DNA of 64,000 nucleotides from Nocardia arizonensis (GTDB lineage Bacteria; Actinomycetota; Actinomycetes; Mycobacteriales; Mycobacteriaceae), in the NCBI RefSeq assembly GCF_001310275.1, contig NZ_LGYZ01000116.1:1-64000 (forward strand), written 5' to 3'. Made by a program: the position numbers and the translations under genes. Under the pieces are notes generated by a model. The model searched no databases, was not told where the DNA came from, and saw only the letters and a program-made list of their open reading frames with translations. Within the stretch, counting starts at the first letter, position 1; each line of letters starts with the position of its first letter. Below, one piece after another: positions 58,919-64,000 of this stretch.

Positions 58919-59557
58919 TCACAGACCCGCGACGCACACCACGAATCGGCGCTCCCGATAGACGATTCCGTGATCGCCCCTGGTGCAGACATCTGGACTG
59001 ACGGTGTTCTGTTCGACCGCCAGCACGCGTACGCCGTCGGGGGTGGCCGGACCGGTGCATGCCATGCGCTGCGGATTACGCGGGACCAGATCCATGCAGT
59101 CGCCGACGATCCAGTCGATATCGAGGCACAGCGCGGCGCCGATCGCGCCGTGCAGTGTCGCGTCGTAGGTGTGGTCGGCGTCGGAGGGGCAGCGGTCGGC
59201 CGAGGCCGCGGTACCGATGATCTTGTAGCGGGAACCGGGGCTGCCGCAGGTCGTCTTGCCGATGCCGTCGGCGTCGAGTCGTACGCAGTCGCCGGTGGCG
59301 AGCTGTATTCCGGCGCTGGCCTTCTCGACATTGCCGCGCATGCCGACCGGTGGCGGCGGTGGCTCCTCGGGCGCCGGAACGGCCTCGCCTTCGATCAGCG
59401 GGAGGGCGGAAGTGGCCGCCGCGTTGTGACTTTCGGCGGGCGCGGGATCGGCTCCGGTGGTCGTCAGCACAATCCCGGCAACCAGCGCGGTCGAGACCGC
59501 GGCCGCCACAATGATTCCCGTCAGAACGATGCCCGCGCGGATACGTTGGCGCGACAC
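58919..59557 (-). CDS. membrane-anchored cysteine-rich exported protein (LppU-like)
   Basis: The 212-residue protein starts VSRQRIRAGIVLTGIIVAAA at a GTG behind GGGGAGG, with one N-terminal membrane segment or signal (about 8-32), a Pro-rich linker (APEEPPPPPVG) and a domain with eight cysteines: GDCVRLDADGIGKTTCG, ADRCPSDA, LCLDIDWIVGDCMDL, MACTGPA, DVCTRGD, FVVCVAGL. The spacing resembles exported actinobacterial proteins of the LppU group, with four likely disulfides. The role is unknown. Confidence 0.75.
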   Translation of the reverse strand: MSRQRIRAGIVLTGIIVAAAVSTALVAGIVLTTTGADPAPAESHNAAATSALPLIEGEAVPAPEEPPPPPVGMRGNVEKASAGIQLATGDCVRLDADGIGKTTCGSPGSRYKIIGTAASADRCPSDADHTYDATLHGAIGAALCLDIDWIVGDCMDLVPRNPQRMACTGPATPDGVRVLAVEQNTVSPDVCTRGDHGIVYRERRFVVCVAGL

Positions 59558-59848
59558 GTGATGTCCTCCCCGAGCCCTAGCGCTTCGCCCGCACAGACAT
59601 GCGAACCGGATTCCGAAACTTTCAAACCGAAGACAACGAATGCTTACACCATCGGATAGCCGCACGTCGAGTGCTTGTCGGGCAAGGGTTTTGGCGGAGA
59701 CCAGGATATGCGGAGGTCAGCGGATCAGGTCACGATCGGACAACGGTGATGTTTCGGGCCGGTCCGGGCGGGGCAACAAGCATCAAGTTGCCGCTACGTC
59801 GACCGGTCCGGCGGACCGGGGACGTCACGTGAAAAAGAGGACTCCTGA

Positions 59849-60454
59849 ATGAAGTTCGGCACCTGGGCCGCCACCGCACTCATGGCCGTCGCCGCGGTGA
59901 GCTTGTCCGCCGCTACCGCGCACGCGAAGCCGACGACGGAACCGCCGAAGGAGGTCTCGGCGTCGGGTATCGAACAGGGCGTCGAGTATCGCACGGTGCT
60001 CATCGACGGATCGCGCGCCAGCCGGACCGTGTTGGACCGCGGTCGGTTCGCGCTCACCGGCGACACGGTGACGCTGATCTCCGACGGCGGCGCGGAGGTG
60101 GCGCGGGTGCCGCTGACCTACGAGGTCTCCGGCAGCCGGGTCGCGGTCGACCAGCAGATCGGCGCGGACGGCCGCACGCTGACCCTCATACCGAAGGTCA
60201 CCGCGGCCCAGATCGGCGAGATGCAGCCGGTCAGCTCGATGGCCAGGCTCATCGCCGAACTCGACAAGAACGTCGTCGGCGTGGTGAGCGGGGCCGTGCT
60301 CGGCGGTCTCATCGGCGCCGTGCTCGGCGTCGGATTCTTCAGCATCCTGACCGGACCGGTCGGCATGGTCGTCGGCGCCGTGGCGGGCGGTTACGTCACG
60401 GGCGGGCAGCCGTTCCTCGACGCCATGACGGCGGTGGTCAGCGGCCGGCCCTGA
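59849..60454 (+). CDS. secreted protein with Gly-rich hydrophobic C-terminus
   Basis: The 201-residue precursor has a signal peptide (MKFGTWAATALMAVAAVSLS, cleavage after AHA), a beta-rich domain of about 90 residues with RFALTGDTVTLISDGGAEVA, and a C-terminal Gly/Val hydrophobic region (VVSGAVLGGLIGAVLGVGFF, GPVGMVVGAVAGGYVTGG) that may insert in a membrane. GAGGA precedes the ATG. Relatives are common in Nocardia and Rhodococcus as far as I recall. The function is unknown. Confidence 0.75.
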   Translation: MKFGTWAATALMAVAAVSLSAATAHAKPTTEPPKEVSASGIEQGVEYRTVLIDGSRASRTVLDRGRFALTGDTVTLISDGGAEVARVPLTYEVSGSRVAVDQQIGADGRTLTLIPKVTAAQIGEMQPVSSMARLIAELDKNVVGVVSGAVLGGLIGAVLGVGFFSILTGPVGMVVGAVAGGYVTGGQPFLDAMTAVVSGRP

Positions 60455-60516
60455 CACGCGCCCGACCGCGCGAATCCTCGACTGGGCCGACCGGTCCATA
60501 TGGGACGATCTGCGGC

Positions 60517-61206
60517 GTGGCAGCAGAGTTGGGCGGGGTATCGGCGTGGCCGGAGCAATGGCGATGGGATGACGACCTGGTCGACGGATACCGCGCCCGC
60601 GGCATGAGCGGCGTGGTCGTGGAGGAGATCGACTGCGAGGGCCTGCGCGAGTCCGGCGTGCTGCTGCCGATGCGCAGGCCACCGCGCTGGCAGGGCGTGG
60701 TGTTCGCGCTGATGGGCTTCGTGTTCCTGGCACTGGCCGGACTGCTGATCGTGGAGTCGGCGCTGCACCGCGAATGGCCCTTGCTGCTGTTGGCGGCGCT
60801 GCTCGTGGCGATCGGCGCACCCGCCGTGGTTGGCGCCTACCGCAGACTGCTGGTGCACCGCGCGGTGGTGCCCGGGCTGGTGCTCACCCCGAATCGGGTG
60901 ATCCGGCGTGGCGGCGACGGCGAGTTGCTCGCCGTCGCGTGGAGCGATATCGAGGAGATCCGACCCTATGCCCGCACGGCCGGATCGCCGAGGAAATGGC
61001 ACAACGTGTTCGGCATCGATGTGCGCGATCCCCGAGCGTTTCGGCGCGGGGGCGTGGCGCGCGGGTCGACCGCGTCGGAGATCGTCACGGTCTCCGACGC
61101 CGTCGTACGGATGAATCCGCTACTCGCATATCATCTCGTGCGCCACTATTTCCAGCACCCGGACCAACGCCCGCACATCGAGCGGGCGGTGGCGGGCACT
61201 CGGTGA
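60517..61206 (+). CDS. membrane protein with PH-like C-terminal domain
   Basis: The 229-residue protein has two membrane segments (about 62-84 and 88-108: GVVFALMGFVFLALAGLLIV, WPLLLLAALLVAIGAPAVVG) and a soluble domain GLVLTPNRVIRRGGDGELLA, WSDIEEIRPYARTAGS. This pattern of strand, charged loop and IEEI recalls bacterial PH domains but is not certain. The start is GTG. The function is unknown. Confidence 0.72.
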   Translation: MAAELGGVSAWPEQWRWDDDLVDGYRARGMSGVVVEEIDCEGLRESGVLLPMRRPPRWQGVVFALMGFVFLALAGLLIVESALHREWPLLLLAALLVAIGAPAVVGAYRRLLVHRAVVPGLVLTPNRVIRRGGDGELLAVAWSDIEEIRPYARTAGSPRKWHNVFGIDVRDPRAFRRGGVARGSTASEIVTVSDAVVRMNPLLAYHLVRHYFQHPDQRPHIERAVAGTR

Positions 61207-61207
61207 A

Positions 61208-61405
61208 TCAGCGATCCGCGCCGCCGTCGCCGTCGCGGTGCTGTTGCCGCGAGATCCGCCACAGGAAGTCGGGATCGTCGTCCGGTCCGATGATCTGTCT
61301 GCGCCGAGGTGAACGCGGGGACTGGTTCGACCTCTGCGGGCCGAACGCCTTCCAGCACAGCACCGCTACCGTAACGACTGCGATGAGTGCTACCAGGTAC
61401 ATCAC
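61208..61405 (-). CDS. small single-pass membrane protein
   Basis: The 65-residue protein reads VMYLVALIAVVTVAVLCWKAF then a basic and acidic soluble tail (GPQRSNQSPRSPRRRQ, GPDDDPDFLWRISRQQ). AGGAGGT lies 7 bases before the GTG at 61405 and 10 before the ATG at 61402. It overlaps nothing and is convergent with the gene at 60517, one base apart. The function is unknown. Confidence 0.65.
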   Translation of the reverse strand: MMYLVALIAVVTVAVLCWKAFGPQRSNQSPRSPRRRQIIGPDDDPDFLWRISRQQHRDGDGGADR

Positions 61406-61499
61406 GTCGTTCACCTCCTGACAACGAGGGTAGCCGTGTACCCGCCTCGGACGCACGTCTTCGTGCGGGCCGCCGATGCCGCCCGCGCGGACGAGGGGA

Positions 61500-61712
61500 T
61501 CAGCGGGCCGCGGTCGCCTCGGTCGTGAGCGACCTCAGCAGTTGGAGCACCTCGGATTCCCGGAACCGGCGGTGGCCGCCGGGTGTGCGCAGCGACCCGA
61601 GGCGACCGGCATGGGCCCAGCGGGTGACGGTCTTCGGGTCGACGTGGAACATGGCAGCCACTTGGCCCGGGGTGAGCAAGGTGTCCTGGCCGCCGACGGT
61701 GATCGCACTCAT
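61500..61712 (-). CDS. bldC: BldC-family MerR-type DNA-binding protein
   Basis: The 70-residue protein is a bare winged helix: LLTPGQVAAMFHVDPKTVTR, WAHAGRLGSLRTPGGHRRF and RESEVLQLL, matching Streptomyces BldC over its length. BldC binds direct repeats cooperatively and times developmental genes; in non-sporulating relatives the role is unclear. ATG 61712 follows AGAGG; a longer reading to 61745 is less likely. Confidence 0.93.
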   Translation of the reverse strand: MSAITVGGQDTLLTPGQVAAMFHVDPKTVTRWAHAGRLGSLRTPGGHRRFRESEVLQLLRSLTTEATAAR

Positions 61713-61896
61713 AGCAAACCTCTCCGTTCTCGACAGTTCCCTCATCAGAATGGCGACATCGTTGCACCCCGACCCCTAGGTACGCGAACCACCTACAGTT
61801 GGTAAAGGCGAAGTAATGGACAAAACGGATAGGATCTCGACCTCGGGAACGGGTGGGCCCGGCGCCCGCGCGGGAATGTCGCCTAGGCTGGTCGAC

Positions 61897-62241
61897 GTGA
61901 GCGACCCAACTCGACCGGACGGCGCATCCGGCCGGCAAACCTCGAATCCGCGGCGGCGGCTCGCCATCGATCTTGCCCTCTACACGCTGGCGCGGCTGGG
62001 GTTGGTCGCGGTGGTCACCGCGATCGTCGTCGTCGTCGGTCGATTGATCTCGGTCGAGGTCCAGTTGATCGTGGCCCTGCTCATCGGCGTGCTCGTCGCG
62101 ATGCCGCTGTCGCTGGTGCTGTTCACGAAGATGCGCTCGAAGGTCAATGCCGATATCGCGGTGGTGGACGAGCAACGGCGCAAGGACAAAGCGCAATTGC
62201 GCGCGCGGTTGCGCGGCGAGGACGGGGGCGCCTCGGCGTGA
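61897..62241 (+). CDS. DUF4229 membrane protein
   Basis: The 114-residue protein has two membrane segments (LALYTLARLGLVAVVTAIVV, VQLIVALLIGVLVAMPLSLV) and a charged helical end (FTKMRSKVNADIAVVDEQRR), the DUF4229 pattern. GTG 61897 is chosen because TAGGCT at 61884-61889 puts the transcript start one base before it; ATG 61816 gives a 27-residue extension. The stop overlaps the next start (GTGA). The function is unknown. Confidence 0.82.
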   Translation: MSDPTRPDGASGRQTSNPRRRLAIDLALYTLARLGLVAVVTAIVVVVGRLISVEVQLIVALLIGVLVAMPLSLVLFTKMRSKVNADIAVVDEQRRKDKAQLRARLRGEDGGASA

Positions 62242-63323
62242 GACAGTGCGATCGCAGCACCCCGCGCGACTGGGTCGACAACGCGGTGCGGCTGATCGAC
62301 GCCGATACCCAACGCAGCGCGGACACCCATCTGCTGCGCTATCCGCTGCCCGTGGACTGGGGTATCCAGTTGTATCTGAAGGACGAGTCGACCCATATCA
62401 CCGGCAGCCTCAAACATCGGCTGGCGCGGTCGCTGTTCCTGTACGGGATCTGCAACGGCTGGATCACCGAGGGCACCACGGTCGTCGAGGCGTCCTCGGG
62501 TTCGACGGCGGTGAGCGAGGCGTATTTCGCGAAGATGCTCGGTCTGGATTTCGTCGCGGTCATGCCCGCGGGCACATCGCCGCAGAAGATCGCGCTGATC
62601 GAGGCGCAGGGCGGCCGCTGCCATTTCGTGCAGCGGCCGCCGGAAATGTATACCGAGGCCGCGCGGCTGGCCCGCGAGTGCGGCGGCCACTACATGGATC
62701 AATTCACCCATGCCGAGCGGGCCACCGACTGGCGCGGCAACAACAATATCGCCGAATCGATCTTCGAGCAGATGGCGCTGGAAACGCATCCGGTGCCGGA
62801 ATGGATCGTGGTCGGCGCGGGCACCGGCGGCACCGGCGCGACCATCGGCCGATATATCCGCTATCGCCGTCACGCGACCCGGTTGGCGGTGGTCGATCCC
62901 GAGAATTCCGCGTTCTTCGGCGGCTACGAAACCGGTGACCCGGGATATCAGACCGGTATGCCCTCGCGCATCGAGGGGATCGGCAGGCCGCGGGTGGAGC
63001 CCTCGTTCATCGGTCAGGTGGTCGACCGGATGATCGAAGTGCCCGATGCCGCCTCCATCGCCGCGGCGCGGCAGGCGGGGCGGGTGGTCGGCCGCCGGGT
63101 GGGCGGGTCGACCGGCACCAATCTGTGGGGGGCGTACGGGTTGATCGCGCAGATGCTGGCGGCGGGTCGCCGCGGCAGCGTGGTCACCCTGATCTGCGAC
63201 GGCGGCGACCGCTACGCGGGCACCTATTTCGATGACGCCTGGGTGGCGGGTCAAGGGATGGATCTGGCCGGGCCCGCGGCGGTCATCGAGAAATTCCTGG
63301 CTACCGGCATCTGGGGCGGATAA
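62238..63323 (+). CDS. PLP-dependent cysteine synthase-family protein (Cds1/Rv3684-like)
   Basis: The 361-residue fold-type II PLP enzyme has YLKDESTHITGSLKHRLARS with the PLP lysine in GSLKHRLA, EASSGSTAVSEAYFAKMLG, VVGAGTGGTGATIGRYI for the phosphate loop and GRRVGGSTGTNLWGAYGLI near the end. It matches mycobacterial Cds1 (Rv3684), an L-cysteine desulfhydrase releasing sulfide and pyruvate. The GTG overlaps the DUF4229 stop. Confidence 0.88.
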   Translation: MRQCDRSTPRDWVDNAVRLIDADTQRSADTHLLRYPLPVDWGIQLYLKDESTHITGSLKHRLARSLFLYGICNGWITEGTTVVEASSGSTAVSEAYFAKMLGLDFVAVMPAGTSPQKIALIEAQGGRCHFVQRPPEMYTEAARLARECGGHYMDQFTHAERATDWRGNNNIAESIFEQMALETHPVPEWIVVGAGTGGTGATIGRYIRYRRHATRLAVVDPENSAFFGGYETGDPGYQTGMPSRIEGIGRPRVEPSFIGQVVDRMIEVPDAASIAAARQAGRVVGRRVGGSTGTNLWGAYGLIAQMLAAGRRGSVVTLICDGGDRYAGTYFDDAWVAGQGMDLAGPAAVIEKFLATGIWGG

Positions 63324-63386
63324 GCCGATCACACTCGTAGTGGCGCCGGGTCGCGCACGGCCCGGTCGTCAATCAAAATTGACGTC

Positions 63387-63605
63387 ATGACAGAAGCGAC
63401 CACACTGGCGGCCGCCGCGGGCAGCCCCGACCCGAGGGTCGGGCTGCGCGCCGTGCTCGCGCTGCGGCGGCTGCTCGAACGTCTCGAGGCGATCCAGGTC
63501 GAGAACGCCAGGAACCAAGGCTGGTCCTGGCAGGCCGTCGCGGAGGCGCTCGAGGTCAGCAAGCAGGCGGTACACCAGAAATACACGAGAGGCAGGAGCC
63601 GCTGA
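63387..63605 (+). CDS. small HTH protein
   Basis: The 72-residue protein has a helical N-terminus (LRAVLALRRLLERLEAIQVE) and a helix-turn-helix in NQGWSWQAVAEALEVSKQAV followed by HQKYTRGRSR. Proteins of this kind often precede a Clp-N-domain protein gene; here only a 21-codon frame follows. The stop and the next ATG overlap by one base. Targets are unknown. Confidence 0.75.
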   Translation: MTEATTLAAAAGSPDPRVGLRAVLALRRLLERLEAIQVENARNQGWSWQAVAEALEVSKQAVHQKYTRGRSR

Positions 63606-63670
63606 TGGGCGCCGATCCGATCGAAGACCTGCGCCCGAAGGTGCGGGCGCTGCTCGATCGTGCCGCGTGA
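63605..63670 (+). CDS. 21-residue open frame after the HTH gene
   Basis: MGADPIEDLRPKVRALLDRA plus one Ala follows the HTH gene with a TGATG overlap and AGGAG 7-12 bases upstream. It may be a tiny coupled peptide or the stub of a longer partner gene lost here. No family is recognised. Confidence 0.35.
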   Translation: MGADPIEDLRPKVRALLDRAA

Positions 63671-63740
63671 GCCGGCATCGGATGTCCGCGCGTCGGGCGG
63701 GCGCATCCGCCGAACACTGCGGAATCCTCGCGCGGCGACT

Positions 63741-63746
63741 TAGCAT
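63741..63746 (+). promoter_or_regulatory. -10 box of leaderless holin-like gene transcript
   Basis: TAGCAT begins exactly 12 bases before the ATG at 63753, giving a transcript that starts on the initiation codon. Confidence 0.55.
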
Positions 63747-63752
63747 TGGCGC

Positions 63753-64000
63753 ATGCAGTTAGTTATTCGGCTGATCATCAACGCGGTGGCCATCTGGCTG
63801 GCCGCGGCCTGGGTCGAGGGCATCGACATCAAGAGTCCTGACCAGGACACCGGCACCAAGATCATCGTGGTGCTGGCCGTGGCCGCGGTTTTCACCCTGG
63901 TGAACGCGCTGGTCAAACCGCTGGTGCAGCTGCTGTCACTGCCGTTGGTGGTGCTCACCCTCGGACTGTTCCTGTTGGTGGTCAACGCGCTGATGCTCTT
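63753..64000 (+). CDS. phage-holin-4-like membrane protein, partial at window end
   Basis: The visible 82 residues begin MQLVIRLIINAVAIWLAAAW and contain three membrane segments with VAAVFTLVNALVKPLVQLLS between, the pattern of the chromosomal four-segment superfamily IV holin-like (YvlD-type) proteins. The reading frame is open to the window edge. A TAGCAT box 12 bases upstream of the ATG indicates a leaderless mRNA. Confidence 0.83.
   Translation, partial: MQLVIRLIINAVAIWLAAAWVEGIDIKSPDQDTGTKIIVVLAVAAVFTLVNALVKPLVQLLSLPLVVLTLGLFLLVVNALML

Overview
The window is high-GC actinobacterial DNA. Its gene order follows the mycobacterial segment around hbhA, murB, mshA, gpm1, senX3-regX3, proC, galE2, serB1, hemACDB, hemL and the cytochrome c maturation genes. 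Mycothiol synthesis (mshA), the ESX-type fragments at the left end, the 33-residue ribosomal protein bS22 and the extra small secreted proteins together suggest Nocardia or a close relative in the Mycobacteriales. This is inferred from gene content only; there is no rRNA or tRNA gene in the window.

Layout. 1-1300: remains of an ESX-associated gene pair, one member visibly frameshifted. 1346-5610, minus strand: a methyltransferase/enoyl-reductase pair, an ABC1-family kinase and a TetR regulator. 5820-8969, plus strand: a DUF445 membrane protein, an XRE regulator coupled to an HbhA-like protein, and a DUF2516 protein. 9086-20370: mixed housekeeping genes, including purU, deoC, murB, an L,D-transpeptidase, mscL and two alpha/beta hydrolases, with an orphan AbiEi-type antitoxin gene. 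20500-28647: mshA, a YbjN-like gene, a ROK kinase, gpmA, a secreted CocE/X-Pro peptidase-like hydrolase and the phosphate-sensing pair senX3-regX3. 28716-30783, minus strand: four small secreted proteins, three of them tandem paralogues of one Ig-like domain. 31933-41679: ppx-like gene, isomerase, thioesterase, proC, a small HTH gene, bS22, epimerase, acyltransferase and a serB-like phosphatase. 41791-48637: glutaredoxin, then rex-hemA-hemC-hemD as a translationally coupled operon behind a good Rex operator, then hemB. 48634-51326: small membrane and secreted proteins. 51505-58108: hemL followed by a phosphoglycerate-mutase-fold protein and the full system II cytochrome c machinery (ResA-like, CcdA, ResB, CcsA), every junction a 4-base overlap. 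58369-64000: SRPBCC protein, secreted and membrane proteins, BldC, a Cds1-like cysteine desulfhydrase, a small HTH gene and a holin-like membrane protein cut by the window end.

How it works together. The hem and ccs blocks make heme, control its synthesis by NADH/NAD+ through Rex, and attach heme to c-type cytochromes. murB, the L,D-transpeptidase and mscL serve the envelope; mshA makes the first mycothiol intermediate; SenX3-RegX3 senses phosphate. Many start codons lie exactly 12 bases after the first base of a TANNNT -10 box, the signature of leaderless transcripts.

The most unusual signals are a 95-96 bp palindromic repeat present twice in opposite orientation, whose differences are compensatory within the stem; a divergent promoter at murB whose two -10 boxes share the same TA; and the triplicated Ig-like secreted gene family with three unrelated low-complexity tails.
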